Shown one piece after another: positions 39,808 through 48,486 of a stretch of DNA of 64,000 nt. Numbering within the stretch: the stretch's first letter is position 1; each line of letters starts with the position of its first letter. A program made the translations under genes and the position numbers. This DNA comes from Streptomyces sp. WMMC940 (GTDB taxonomy: Bacteria > Actinomycetota > Actinomycetes > Streptomycetales > Streptomycetaceae), in assembly GCF_027460265.1 (NCBI RefSeq), contig NZ_JAPZBC010000001.1:372001-436000 (forward strand), given 5' to 3'. A model generated the notes under the pieces. The model ran no database searches and was not told the DNA's origin. It was given only the letters and a program-made list of their open reading frames with translations.

Positions 39808-41202
39808 TCAGATGCCGTCCAGGCGCCAGCGCGGCGGGGCGGTGCCCTCACCGAGCCGGACGACGGCCTTCAAGGGCAGTGCGGCGTCATGGAACGGCGA
39901 TTCGTTGGAGTCCATCTGGTAGCCGGCGGTGTTGAGGTAGACCAGGTGGTCGCCACGCCGTACGGGCCGCGGGAAGCCGATCTTCCGCCAGGTCACCAGG
40001 TCGCTTTCCAGGCAGGTCGAGCCCGCGACGCAGGCCGGGAAGGTCTCGTCGGCGGTGGGCTGGGCCGACATCAGCAGCGGGTCGGGGAGGTAGTCGCTGT
40101 TGAACCACTGCTCGGAGAGGCTGAAACTGCTGCCCGCGACGGTGACGATCGCGTAGCCGGCGACGTCCCGCCGGTCGTCGACCTGCTGGACGCGGTACAG
40201 GGTGAATCCGGCCTGGTCCAACAGGGCCCGGCCGGGCTCGACGACGAATCGGACGCCGGTGCGTTCCGCCTTCCTCGCCAGGCTCTCGCCACCGTCGACC
40301 GGGTGCGCCATGATCGCGCCGACCGCTTGGGCGGCGGGCTGTCCGCCGTACGGATAGAAGTCGTTGAAGTCCTTGGCCGCGTGGTAGTGGGCCGGCTCGT
40401 TCTGCTCGAGGAACTCGTCCCAGAGTCGGGGCTCGACGTAGCGAACCGGCAACCCGCCCCCGATGTCGACCAGTTCGGCGGATCGCGAGCCGCGCCGCCG
40501 GGCGTCGAGGCAGTGCTCGATCATCTCGTTCGCCGCCGTCGCGCGTTCCGCGGTCGAGTAGCCGTTCAGGTGGAAGGAGAATCCCCGGAGGCTGACGGCA
40601 TCGGCGAGTTCCACGCACAGACCGACGGCGGCCTCACGCTCGGCGGCGGACATCCCGAAGCGGCTTGCCGGTTGGCCGGCCGTCCGGGACCTCAGCAGGA
40701 CAGTGGCCTGCCGCCGCGCGAGCCGTGCTGTTGCCGCAAGCCGACGGAGCTCACTGATCGAGTCGACGGCGACCAGGCAGCCGTGCTGGACGGCGAGGGT
40801 GTGCAGCGTGTCGTCCTTCTCCGGGCCGGATATCCCTATCCGGTGTCCCGGCACTCCGCCGGCCAGGGCCTTGACCAGTTCGGGGGTGCTGGCGGCGTCG
40901 ATTCCGACACCTAGGGCGGCGGCCGACCTCACGTAGCAGTCGGCCTTGTTCGCCTTCTTGGCGAACAGGATGTCGGCGGTGGCGCCCGCCTCGGCGAACG
41001 CCCGGCGGAGTCCGACGACGTTCTCCTCGAAGATCTCGGGCAGCACGATGTGCAGCGGTGATCCCAGGCCGTCCAAGAGGTCGGCCAGCAGGGCCCGGTG
41101 ATCCGTCAGGAGCGAGGAGACCATGGGATGCCGGAGTGCGGTGAGCGCGAAGGGCCGGACTCCGGCCGTCGGGCGCTCCAGCCGCTGTTGCGAGATGAGC
41201 AC
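39808..41202 (-). CDS. PLP decarboxylase, DAP/ornithine decarboxylase fold (Y4yA/SbnH-like), first gene of the zincophore operon
   Basis: A 464-residue fold-type III PLP enzyme. The barrel's PLP lysine is Lys83 in FAKKAN, followed by the glycine-rich LVDIGGGLPV and the dimer-interface cysteine region GSTCLESD. Such enzymes decarboxylate D-stereocentre amino acids; in siderophore clusters they act on condensed intermediates. It would remove the carboxylate that turns a diaminopropionate unit into ethylenediamine (inference from EDDS chemistry). It starts with GTG at 41202, with a weak ribosome site, just 14 bases inside a Zur-like palindrome. It heads the operon 41202-35172. Confidence 0.85.
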   Translation of the reverse strand: MLISQQRLERPTAGVRPFALTALRHPMVSSLLTDHRALLADLLDGLGSPLHIVLPEIFEENVVGLRRAFAEAGATADILFAKKANKADCYVRSAAALGVGIDAASTPELVKALAGGVPGHRIGISGPEKDDTLHTLAVQHGCLVAVDSISELRRLAATARLARRQATVLLRSRTAGQPASRFGMSAAEREAAVGLCVELADAVSLRGFSFHLNGYSTAERATAANEMIEHCLDARRRGSRSAELVDIGGGLPVRYVEPRLWDEFLEQNEPAHYHAAKDFNDFYPYGGQPAAQAVGAIMAHPVDGGESLARKAERTGVRFVVEPGRALLDQAGFTLYRVQQVDDRRDVAGYAIVTVAGSSFSLSEQWFNSDYLPDPLLMSAQPTADETFPACVAGSTCLESDLVTWRKIGFPRPVRRGDHLVYLNTAGYQMDSNESPFHDAALPLKAVVRLGEGTAPPRWRLDGI

Positions 41203-41216
41203 CCCGTACTTCTATA

Positions 41217-41237
41217 CGATGATGATACTCATTTTCA
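41217..41237. promoter_or_regulatory. Zur-box-like operator before the zincophore biosynthesis operon
   Basis: A 21-base imperfect palindrome with nine-base arms CGATGATGA and TCATTTTCA around TAC; six of nine positions pair. The right arm differs from the rpmF site's by one base. It sits in the 5' leader 15 bases ahead of the start codon at 41202. Confidence 0.6.
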
Positions 41238-41941
41238 ATAGGGGTCATCGCGAGCTCCTCGACCGCGGGTGCGTGCAGGGCGCAATCGCCATGTCGGCCG
41301 TCCGGTCCGGCGAATCCGTCACTGGTTCCGTCGCGTCGGCAGGCCCACATGGCCCTCGGCCTGGCGCGGGCGAGGATCCGGACAGCGCGGGGGGCATTCG
41401 CGGTCCGCTCGCGCGTCGCCGTCAATTCCGTGGCGTACGACCAGGGGACGCGGACCGCGCCTCCCGCCTCCGTGGTGTCCCGGGTCGGCCCAGCACGGAA
41501 CACCGGCCCCGGCGAGAACGCCGATGAGGCAACTCGCGGTGGGCGAGGGCAGGCAGGGCATATCGGCCGGCGCTCGGGCGCCGTCGGCGGTGGCCGCAGC
41601 CACGGCACCGACCGACCCCGGCGTGCCGACCCGCCCCGACAGCCGCGACCCTGCTGGACTCGCCCGGTGGAGGCCGGTGCGCCCGGCTGCCTGCCTCTGA
41701 CACGCTCGGCAGCCTGTTGCCGTGGACGTGTGCCGGATGCCCCGCCGCCTACCCGTACATGCTTGCCGACGCCGCGAGGCGCCCGGGAGCGGCGGCCGAC
41801 CAGGCGGTGGCGTACTGTACCGACTCGACCGTGTGTCCGAGGCGGCTGCTGTCTCCGACGCGGCTCTGCGGCGTCCAGGCCGTCAGGGCGTGGCTGCCAC
41901 CACGGCTGTCGGATGCCTCCCTCGGACAATTCGGAGACCAT
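41238..41941. other. Gap between divergent zincophore operon and permease gene
   Basis: About 700 bases with no supportable gene. Immediately past the operator, a minus-strand ATG at 41248 has GAGGAG upstream and opens a frame (MTPIENEYHHRIEV) that overlaps the decarboxylase in another phase; it could be a leader peptide but has no family. No second Zur-like site was seen near the permease start. Confidence 0.4.
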
Positions 41942-42985
41942 GTGAACGAGCCCCACGGGTCGGTGGGACACCTGAGGGTCGACCTGCCCGGGCCACGCGG
42001 GACGGGTACCGGCCCCGGCCGCCCCGCTCCGGTGTCCGTTCTCACCGCAGGCGCGGCCTCGGTACTGGTCGTCGCCGGACTCGCCTGGAACGCGGGCGCG
42101 GCCGACTGGTTCGCTCATCCCGGCTTCCGTGCCTGGCAGACGGTCTGTGTCGCCATCACCGTTCAGGCCCTTCCGTTCCTCATCCTGGGCACACTGATCT
42201 CCGGGGCGGTCAACGCCTTCGTGCCGGCGCATGTGTTCGGCAAGGCACTCCCGCGCAGCCCCGCCCTCGCGGTGCCGGTGGCGAGCGCGGCCGGGATCGT
42301 GCTGCCGGGCTGCGAGTGCGCCTCGGTGCCTGTTGCCGGGAGTCTGATCCGGCGGGGTGTGACCCCGGCGGCCGCCTTCGCGTTCCTCCTGTCCGCCCCG
42401 GCGGTCAATCCGGTCGTTCTGGCCTCGACCGCAGTCGCCTTCCCGGGCAGCCCGGAGATGGTCGCCGCCCGGCTCATCGCCTCATTCGCCGTCTCCGTCG
42501 CGATGGGCTGGCTGTGGCTGAAGCTCGGGCGATCGGAGTGGCTGCGGATGCCGGTCCGGCACACCGGCCACCAGCACGGGCACAGCCGATGGGAGGAGTT
42601 CCGGCTCGGCTTCCAGCACGACTTCCTCCACGCCGGCGGGTTCCTCGTGCTCGGCGCCATGGCCGCGGCCACGTTCAACGTCGCCGTGCCGCGGTCGGTC
42701 CTCGACACGTTCTCGGCATCGCCCTGGCTGTCGGTCCTGTTCCTCGCCGCGCTCGCGATCGTCCTCGCCGTCTGCTCGGAGGCCGACGCCTTCGTCGCCG
42801 CCTCACTGACCGGCTTCTCGCCGACCGCCCGCCTGGCCTTCATGGTGGTCGGGCCCATGGTCGATGTGAAGCTCATCGCCTTGCAGGCGGGGACGTTCGG
42901 CCGGTCCTTCGCTCTCCGGTTCTCGGCGGCCACGGCCGTCGTCGCCGTCGTGTGCAGTGCCCTCGTCGGGTGGTGGCTGCTGTGA
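41942..42985 (+). CDS. YraQ-family (DUF318) permease, probable metal-related transporter
   Basis: A 347-residue permease with about eight membrane helices. Family marks are the GxxxPxCECASVPV segment (LPGCECASVPVAGSLI) and CSEADAFVAASL. A cytosolic His-rich loop (RHTGHQHGHSRWEEF) near the middle suggests metal binding. The GTG start at 41942 has GGAGA five bases upstream. It overlaps the TIGR03943 gene by GTGA, and such pairs (like YcgR/YcgQ in Bacillus) are often linked to zinc control. Whether it carries zinc itself is unproven. Confidence 0.85.
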   Translation: MNEPHGSVGHLRVDLPGPRGTGTGPGRPAPVSVLTAGAASVLVVAGLAWNAGAADWFAHPGFRAWQTVCVAITVQALPFLILGTLISGAVNAFVPAHVFGKALPRSPALAVPVASAAGIVLPGCECASVPVAGSLIRRGVTPAAAFAFLLSAPAVNPVVLASTAVAFPGSPEMVAARLIASFAVSVAMGWLWLKLGRSEWLRMPVRHTGHQHGHSRWEEFRLGFQHDFLHAGGFLVLGAMAAATFNVAVPRSVLDTFSASPWLSVLFLAALAIVLAVCSEADAFVAASLTGFSPTARLAFMVVGPMVDVKLIALQAGTFGRSFALRFSAATAVVAVVCSALVGWWLL

Positions 42986-43740
42986 GGCGCACCTTCCAGC
43001 CGCTGCTGCTCCTGCTGATCGGCGCCGGGGTCCTGCGGGTGTCCCTGTTCAGCGACATCGGCCTGCGCTACGTGAAGGAAGAGCTGCAGCCGTTCCTGGT
43101 GGCGTCCGGGATCGTCCTCTGCGCACTGGGGGTGATCGGCGCCCGGTACGACGGACTTCCCGTCCTCTCACGTCCGCGGCACGCCGGTCCGCGTGCCGAC
43201 GCCGCCCCGGAGTCGACGCACGGGCACGACCACTCCCACGGGCCTCGCGTCGCATGGCTACTACTGCCGCCCGCACTCGCCCTGCTCCTCTTCGCCCCGC
43301 CGGCCCTGGGCTCGTACAGCGCGACACGCGACAATCCGAAGATCGTCGAGGACTACGAGCACTTCGAACCGCTTCCCTCCCACGGCCCGGTCCCCCTGTC
43401 GCTGACCGAGTTCATCGCACGAGTGCAACAGCAGGAACAGCAGAACCTCAAGGGCCGCACCGTCCTCCTGCAGGGCTTCGTCACGCCCGGCGAGAACGGG
43501 ACCTGGGATCTCACCAGGCTCCTCTTCTCCTGCTGCGCTGCCGACGCGCAGTCGTTGTCCGTCACGATGCACGGTGCGAAGGCACCGCCTGCCGACAGTT
43601 GGGTGCGGGTGACCGGAACCTGGCACCCGAGCGGCACCCTGGGTACCACGTCCGCGGCGTTGGCCCTCGACGTCACCACCATCCGGACGATCCCGGAACC
43701 ACCGGTCCCGTACCTCGACCAGGCCCCTTCCCTCGACTGA
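42982..43740 (+). CDS. TIGR03943-family protein (YcgQ-like), permease partner
   Basis: A 252-residue protein with two N-terminal membrane helices, a cytosolic His-rich loop (STHGHDHSHGP), a third hydrophobic segment (LLLPPALALLLFAPPALGSY) and a soluble C-terminal domain. That domain has LKGRTVLLQGFVTPGENG and the family's cysteine motif LLFSCCAADAQ. It overlaps the permease gene and should act with it. The histidine cluster and setting suggest a role in zinc handling (inference); the biochemical function is unknown. Confidence 0.85.
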   Translation: MRRTFQPLLLLLIGAGVLRVSLFSDIGLRYVKEELQPFLVASGIVLCALGVIGARYDGLPVLSRPRHAGPRADAAPESTHGHDHSHGPRVAWLLLPPALALLLFAPPALGSYSATRDNPKIVEDYEHFEPLPSHGPVPLSLTEFIARVQQQEQQNLKGRTVLLQGFVTPGENGTWDLTRLLFSCCAADAQSLSVTMHGAKAPPADSWVRVTGTWHPSGTLGTTSAALALDVTTIRTIPEPPVPYLDQAPSLD

Positions 43741-43758
43741 GAGCGGGCACCGCACCGC

Positions 43759-44051
43759 ATGGGCGCCACTGCTGGACCGACGGCGCTGCTCGCCGGCACC
43801 GCCGTCGTCTTCGTGACACACGAGATCAACTCCGCCGTGAAGCCCGTGGACCGGGTTCCGTATCCGGCTCAGGGCCGTTTCCGCATCGGACCGCCCGACG
43901 AGCTGATGACCACGTCCGCGCTGACCGAGCTGTACGGGACGCAGGTCGACGTCGTTCGCGTCGGGGACCGCGTTTCGTCGTCATCGGAGCGCCCGACACG
44001 ACCACCGTCCACGACCATGCGGAGGCACCGGGCGGGGGCGGGCGTTCGTGA
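43759..44051 (+). pseudogene. ZnuC-like ABC ATPase, C-terminal fragment with frameshift
   Basis: The last ~95 residues of a zinc/manganese-type ABC ATPase. The switch region AVVFVTHEINSAVKPVDRV and the tail GRFRIGPPDELMTTSALTELYG match ZnuC-like proteins. Walker A, signature and Walker B are missing. Near 43966-43972 the frame changes by a small insertion and resumes as FVVIGAPDTTTVHDHAE, ending at TGA 44049-44051. Loss of a conventional zinc importer here, next to a zincophore system, is notable. Confidence 0.7.
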
Positions 44052-44075
44052 GCCAACGACACCCCACACCTGCCC

Positions 44076-44395
44076 CGCACGACCAGGTGGTACGCCAGTC
44101 CGGTCAGTTCGGCGGCGTCCCCGTGCCGCTCCCGCACCTCCCACGGTTCGCCGGCCCCGGCGACCGGGGTGCCGAAGCGGCTGCGGCGCGACAGCACCCG
44201 CGTACCGGCTCCGGCGTGCCCGCCGTCCGACTCGAACCCCGACAGCCGCGCCGGCACGTCCACCCTGCCGAGCCCGTGCGTCCGGACGAGATGCGCCAGT
44301 TGGTTCAGTTCGCCTGCCGAGTCCAGATTGACCGTCGCGCCCACCCGCGCCGCCAACCACAGGAAGTCCCGGTCCCTGGGTCCGGTGGCCATCAC
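44076..44395 (-). pseudogene. PLP decarboxylase fragment, paralogue of the zincophore decarboxylase family
   Basis: About 105 residues align with residues ~118-215 of the decarboxylase at 39808. Shared positions include GP..D..L, VDS..EL..L, SRFG and L.G...HL (here ATGPRDRDFL, VNLDSAGELNQLA, RRSRFGTP and ELTGLAYHL). Both the PLP-lysine region and the C-terminal barrel end are missing. After AYHL, near 44076, it runs into the ZnuC-like fragment, which lies on the other strand. It is a deletion remnant of a second enzyme of this family. Confidence 0.65.
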
Positions 44396-44523
44396 CCGAT
44401 CACCCGTGAACCCGCAGCTCAGCGCGTGCCGTAGCTCTCCCCTGGGACGTCAGGGGCGCCCGCCCCGCACTCAACCCACGGTCAACCCCGCCCCTCCCGG
44501 GACAGGCAGCGGCGACTCGCTTT

Positions 44524-44544
44524 TGATAATGGCGACCATTTTCA
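44524..44544. promoter_or_regulatory. rpmF: Zur-box-like operator before rpmF
   Basis: Nine-base arms TGATAATGG and CCATTTTCA surround CGA, with eight of nine positions paired. It ends 40 bases before the rpmF start, a typical repressor position. The most symmetrical example, with 48757, of the four sites in the window. Confidence 0.75.
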
Positions 44545-44584
44545 TGTAGCGTGGTGCGCAGTCCACCTCGCCCAGGAGAATGCC

Positions 44585-44755
44585 ATGGCCGTACCCAAGC
44601 GGAAGATGTCCCGCAGCAACACCCGCCACCGCCGCGCCCAGTGGAAGGCCACCGCACCGCAACTGGTGCCGATCACCGTCGATGGCGCCAGCCACCTCGT
44701 ACCCCAGCGCCTGGTCAAGGCTTACGAGCGCGGACTGCTGCGCCCGGAAGGCTGA
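44585..44755 (+). CDS. rpmF: 50S ribosomal protein L32, zinc-independent paralogue
   Basis: A 56-residue L32 beginning [20 protein letters not shown]. The zinc-binding cysteines of the standard form are all absent, so this is the C-minus paralogue that replaces the zinc-containing protein when zinc is short, freeing zinc from ribosomes. AGGAG precedes the ATG. A Zur-like operator lies upstream, and the COG0523 gene follows after three bases in the same operon. Confidence 0.95.
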   Translation: MAVPKRKMSRSNTRHRRAQWKATAPQLVPITVDGASHLVPQRLVKAYERGLLRPEG

Positions 44756-44758
44756 GCG

Positions 44759-45940
44759 GTGCAGCACGACCGACTTCCCGTGACCGTTCTGTCCGGCTTC
44801 CTCGGAGCGGGCAAGACAACGCTGCTCAATCACGTTCTGAGCAACCGCGAGGGCCTGCGCGTCGCGGTCATCGTCAACGACATGAGCGAGATCAACATCG
44901 ACGCCGCGCTCGTACGCGGCGGCGAGGCAGCCCTGTCGCGGACCGAGGAGCGCCTGGTCGAGATGACCAACGGGTGTATCTGCTGCACCCTGCGCGACGA
45001 TCTGCTGGAGGAGGTGGACCGGCTCGCCCGCGAGGACCGATTCGACTACCTCCTCATCGAGTCCAGCGGAATCTCCGAGCCGATGCCCGTGGCAGCCACT
45101 TTCGCGTTTCCTCGCGACGACGGGGCCACCCTCGGCGACCTGGCCCGCCTGGACACCATGGTCACGCTCGTCGACGCCGCCAACTTCCTGCCGGAACTGG
45201 AAGGCGGGGACGGGCTCGCCGAACGCGGGCTCGACCAGTACGAGGACGACGAACGCACCGTCAGCGACCTGCTGATGGACCAGATCGAGTTCGCCGATGT
45301 GATCGTGCTCAACAAGCTGGATCTCGTCGACGAAGAGCAGGGCGCCCGGCTTCGCGCTACGCTCACTCGTCTCAACCCGGCGGCGCGGATCGTGACCGCC
45401 ACCCACGGACGCGTGGCCCTCCAGGATGTGCTGGGCACAGGGCTGTTCGACCTGGAGCGTGCGCAACAGGCACCCGGCTGGGTCATGGAACTCAACGGCG
45501 ATCATGTGCCGGAGACCGAGGAGTACGGCATCTCCAGCACCGTCTTCCGTTCCGCCCGGCCGTTCCACCCCGGCCGCCTGTGGACGTTCGTCACCGAAGG
45601 ACTCGACAGCGGAGTCCACGGTCAGGTGCTGCGTTCCAAGGGCTTCTTCCGGCTCGCGAGCCGGCTGCTGGTGACCGGCCTGTGGTCGCAGGCCGGATCG
45701 GTCGCCCGCTTCGAGCCGTCCGGCACCCAGGACGCGGATACGCCCCAGGGCCAGGAGCTCGTCTTCATCGGCACCGGGCTGCGCCCCGACGCCCTGCACG
45801 CCGCACTCACCGACTGCCTCTTGGCGGAGGGTGAGGCACCGCCGACCGACGACCCGTTCCCCGCCTGGGACACCTACGGCATCGGCGGCGACACCTGCGA
45901 GCACGAGCACGCACATCCCGAACTCGTGGCGCAGAGCTGA
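44759..45940 (+). CDS. COG0523-family GTPase metallochaperone (YciC/ZagA type)
   Basis: A 393-residue G3E-family GTPase thought to deliver zinc to client proteins under zinc limitation. Walker A is GFLGAGKTT (residues 13-21), the CxCC zinc-switch motif is [11 protein letters not shown] (Cys73, Cys75, Cys76), and the guanine-recognition NKLD is at 185-188. The C-terminal tail has a metal-binding [12 protein letters not shown] start with GGAAGG upstream inside rpmF. A hairpin follows the stop. All catalytic motifs are intact, unlike its paralogue at 49254. Confidence 0.93.
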   Translation: MQHDRLPVTVLSGFLGAGKTTLLNHVLSNREGLRVAVIVNDMSEINIDAALVRGGEAALSRTEERLVEMTNGCICCTLRDDLLEEVDRLAREDRFDYLLIESSGISEPMPVAATFAFPRDDGATLGDLARLDTMVTLVDAANFLPELEGGDGLAERGLDQYEDDERTVSDLLMDQIEFADVIVLNKLDLVDEEQGARLRATLTRLNPAARIVTATHGRVALQDVLGTGLFDLERAQQAPGWVMELNGDHVPETEEYGISSTVFRSARPFHPGRLWTFVTEGLDSGVHGQVLRSKGFFRLASRLLVTGLWSQAGSVARFEPSGTQDADTPQGQELVFIGTGLRPDALHAALTDCLLAEGEAPPTDDPFPAWDTYGIGGDTCEHEHAHPELVAQS

Positions 45941-45947
45941 GAACTCC

Positions 45948-45986
45948 GGGTTGGGCAGTGGTCGCAGCCACGGCACTGCCCAACCC
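45948..45986 (+). terminator. Hairpin after the rpmF-COG0523 operon
   Basis: A perfect thirteen-base stem (GGGTTGGGCAGTG with CACTGCCCAACCC) closes a thirteen-base loop, eight bases past the stop codon. No T-run. A strong candidate for the end of the two-gene operon. Confidence 0.75.
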
Positions 45987-46078
45987 GGTACACCCGCCCG
46001 CCTTCCACCGGAGGTGGAAGAGGCGTTGCAGCACGATCCATCCGAATCCGGCACGGCTGTAGGCGCGAAGGGGCGGCC

Positions 46079-46397
46079 GTGACCGAGCAGGGCGTGCGCC
46101 TTGGAACGGTCCAGGAGACAGAGTCGGCCCAGGAGGTGCCGACCACCGCGGTGGAGTACGTAGCCCAGCAGGTCAAGGTACCGCAGAGGCGTGGGCGGAC
46201 CGGATCCGAAGTGGTCCGACACCCGTACCGACGCCGACCGGCGGGCGCTGTCCCCGCTGTTCTGGACGCACGTGAACCCCTACGGCCGGTTCGCGCTCGT
46301 TATGAACAGCCGCCTCGCACTGGACCTCACCGCCCGGGCTGCCGCGGTGCCCGGCCCGCGCACCCCACGGACTGTATCCGCAGAGGTGTCTACGTGA
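46079..46397 (+). mobile_element. Tn3-family transposase remnant with internal deletion
   Basis: Two pieces of a Tn3-type transposase are joined. The first frame gives AVEYVAQQVKVP, typical of the N-terminal domain (DUF4158). The second, in another frame from about 46191, gives RALSPLFWTHVNPYGRFAL, the characteristic C-terminal end. The catalytic DDE core, normally about 800 residues, is gone. No terminal inverted repeats could be identified. It marks a past transposon insertion between the two zinc-response ribosomal loci. Confidence 0.65.
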
Positions 46398-46447
46398 CGG
46401 TGGCCGTCGCTTGGTGAAGGACAACTGATCAGGGAAGGCGGCCACTA

Positions 46448-47116
46448 GTGTCCTCAGCTATGACCGAACCGGCCTACCTGCATGCCACCCGCGTGGCCTA
46501 CGACACCGTTGCCGAAAACTACGCCAAGCTCGTGCCTCCCGCGTTCGAGGACGACCTGTACGGCCGCGCGATGATAAGCACGTTCGCCGAACTCACGCGG
46601 ACCGTCGACGCCGGGCCGGTCGCTGACCTCGGCTGCGGGCCCGGTCACGTGACGGCACACCTCCAATCCCTTGGGGTGACCGCGTTCGGCATCGACCTGT
46701 CCCCGGAGACGGTTGCGGTTGCCCGGCGCAGACATCCGGACCTGCAATTCGACGAAGGATCGATGACCAACCTGGACCTGGCTGACGGCAGCGTTGGCGG
46801 CGTCATCGCCTGGTACTCAATCGTGCACACCCCTCCGGAGCTGCTGCCGGCCGTGTTCGCAGAGTTCCACCGCGTGCTGGCTCCAGGCGGCCATCTGCTG
46901 ATCGCCTTCAAGGCCGGTGACAGGCTCCGACACATGGAGAACGCATACGGGCATGAGCTGTCCCTCGACGTCTACTGGGTCTCTCCCGACCGCATCGCCG
47001 AGCTGCTGAGTCAGACCGGGCTGACGGTGGACGCCCGGCTGATCCGCGAGCCGAACGAGCAGGAGAAGCCCCGGCAAGGTCAGCAGGCGTACCTCCTGAC
47101 CCGAAAGCCGGTGTAG
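46448..47116 (+). CDS. Class I SAM-dependent methyltransferase
   Basis: A 222-residue methyltransferase. Motif I is VADLGCGPGHVTAHL, followed by FGIDLSPETVAVAR and the post-motif stretch EFHRVLAPGGHLLIAFK. The start RVAYDTVAENYAKLV is common in Streptomyces proteins of this group, annotated as resistance- or biosynthesis-like enzymes of unknown substrate. GTG at 46448 has AAGGCGG upstream; ATG at 46460 is an alternative. It lies between transposase and integrase remnants, so it may be cargo of an island. Confidence 0.85.
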   Translation: MSSAMTEPAYLHATRVAYDTVAENYAKLVPPAFEDDLYGRAMISTFAELTRTVDAGPVADLGCGPGHVTAHLQSLGVTAFGIDLSPETVAVARRRHPDLQFDEGSMTNLDLADGSVGGVIAWYSIVHTPPELLPAVFAEFHRVLAPGGHLLIAFKAGDRLRHMENAYGHELSLDVYWVSPDRIAELLSQTGLTVDARLIREPNEQEKPRQGQQAYLLTRKPV

Positions 47117-47180
47117 CCGGGAACAAGAGCTGGCGATAGCCCGCCCCACCTGGCTGAACGCCCCGTCAAAGCAGGTGTGT

Positions 47181-47573
47181 TCAGCACTCGGGGACGGGGG
47201 TGCCCTGGTGGTAATAGAGCCGCCATCCGGTGTCGCCCTCGCCCTTGCGCCACAAGGAGCTGCGGTGGGCCCGGCGACCGGCGATGACGCTCTCGTACGT
47301 CAGGTGCACGAGGTCCGGGGCGAGGAGCACCCCGCGCATGCCGGAGGCCTCGATGCGCGGGCTGTCCACTCCGCCGTGCAGGGTACGCAGGGCCGCGACC
47401 ATCTCCTCGTACGTCCAGCGCCGCCCGGAAGCGCCGACCTCGACGAACTCGGGGTCGAACAGCCGGACGCCGACGGCGGAGGCCCGGACGGCGGGGTCGT
47501 GCAGGCGAAGTTCACCGTCCTTCGCCGCGGCGAGCGCGGCCTGTTCCTCGGGGTTCTCATTAGTGTCGATCAT
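47181..47573 (-). CDS. NTF2-like (DUF4440-type) protein
   Basis: A 130-residue protein with the cone-like NTF2 fold signature: a helical start (EEQAALAAAKDGELRL), then LFDPEFVEVGASGRRWTYEEMVAALRTL, and the strands HLTYESVIAGRRAHRSSLWRK and WRLYYHQGTPV. Family members are often small-ligand binding or isomerase-like, with no predictable substrate. The ATG at 47573 has GGGAGAGGA upstream; the longer frame is rejected. Confidence 0.75.
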   Translation of the reverse strand: MIDTNENPEEQAALAAAKDGELRLHDPAVRASAVGVRLFDPEFVEVGASGRRWTYEEMVAALRTLHGGVDSPRIEASGMRGVLLAPDLVHLTYESVIAGRRAHRSSLWRKGEGDTGWRLYYHQGTPVPEC

Positions 47574-47734
47574 GGACGCATCCTCTCCCGGCCCGGGAGT
47601 CCTCGGCAAAGGGTCTGCGGTTCCTCGTCCGTTGCCCATAGTGGAGAACATGGCATTCCGGGCCGCGGCGTGCCTGGTCGCCTCTGCAGTTGGGGTGCCG
47701 GTAAGAACGCTGTCACCAGCCGCAAACGAGGGTG

Positions 47735-48145
47735 TCACGTCCGGCGACGTGCGGCGGGGTCACGCTCGGCGACATGACGGGCGACGGCGTCGACGCCGGG
47801 GCGGGCGTACCGCTCCACGGAGCGGACGGAGGCGTGCCGGGAGCGGGCCAGCAGCATCGGGGTAGAGGTGCCACCCTCGGCGTCGTGTGTCAGGGCGCTG
47901 CGGCGGAGCCGGTGGAGTGTGAAGCCGTCCAGGTCCTCGATGTCCTCGGGTGAGGCGAGGGGGTTGGCCAGGAGTCGGGTGTTCTCCTCGAAGATCTCCT
48001 CGGCCCGGCGGTAGGAGAGCCGGGCACGGCCGGTCTCCGGGCACACGTCGAGCGTGGGTGTCCCGGCTGGAGCCTTGCGGTCGGTGAGGAACAGAGGGCC
48101 GGCGCCGCCCCCGGAGCAGCCCTGGCCGTGACCCCGCCGGGTCAC
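47735..48145 (-). pseudogene. Tyrosine recombinase (phage-type integrase), C-terminal fragment
   Basis: About 125 residues of the catalytic domain of a tyrosine recombinase. The catalytic arginine region is LDGFTLHRLRRSALTHD (the usual HxxR pattern with the second His replaced by Arg), the later histidine is in SRHAS and the nucleophile tyrosine in ERYARPGVDAV. The N-terminal DNA-binding half and first catalytic arginine are missing. It lies directly downstream of the S14 gene on the same strand. No attachment repeats were found. Confidence 0.7.
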
Positions 48146-48180
48146 GGCCAGGAGCTCCGCCCACTACGAGCGCGGCACGG

Positions 48181-48486
48181 TCACCAGGACGACTTGGTGA
48201 CCCCCGGGAGGAAGCCGGCATGAGCCTGCTCACGCATGCGGACACGTGACAGGCCGAACTTCCGCAGGTGACCGCGGGGCCGCCCGTCCACGTTGTCCCG
48301 GTTGCGCACCCGGGTCGCACTCGCGTTGCGGGGCTGTCGCCGCAGCTCCTCCACGGCCTGCTGACGTTCGGCGTCGGAGGAGGACGGCCGTCGGATGACC
48401 TCCTTCAGCTCGGCACGCCGGGCCGCATACCGCTCGACGGTCGCCTTGCGCTTCTCATTCTGCGCGATCTTGCTCTTCTTGGCCAT
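48181..48486 (-). CDS. rpsN: 30S ribosomal protein S14, zinc-independent paralogue
   Basis: A 101-residue long-form S14 starting [20 protein letters not shown]. It has no cysteines, so it lacks the CxxC zinc ribbon of the standard short form. The conserved end [19 protein letters not shown] and [11 protein letters not shown] are complete. Its ATG overlaps the L28 stop by one base. It is part of the divergent zinc-starvation ribosomal locus together with rpmB, opposite rpmG. Confidence 0.95.
   Translation of the reverse strand: MAKKSKIAQNEKRKATVERYAARRAELKEVIRRPSSSDAERQQAVEELRRQPRNASATRVRNRDNVDGRPRGHLRKFGLSRVRMREQAHAGFLPGVTKSSW

Noticed and set aside
31951..41202. Iron siderophore cluster as the simplest label
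   Set aside because: SbnA/SbnB and FecCD proteins suggest iron, but there is no NRPS or IucA/IucC gene and the operator design is shared with zinc-free ribosomal genes, so zinc is the better reading.
41205..41248. Leader peptide starting at 41248 on the minus strand
   Set aside because: It has a good ribosome site, but the frame overlaps the decarboxylase out of phase, lacks any family and contains the operator; too weak to call.
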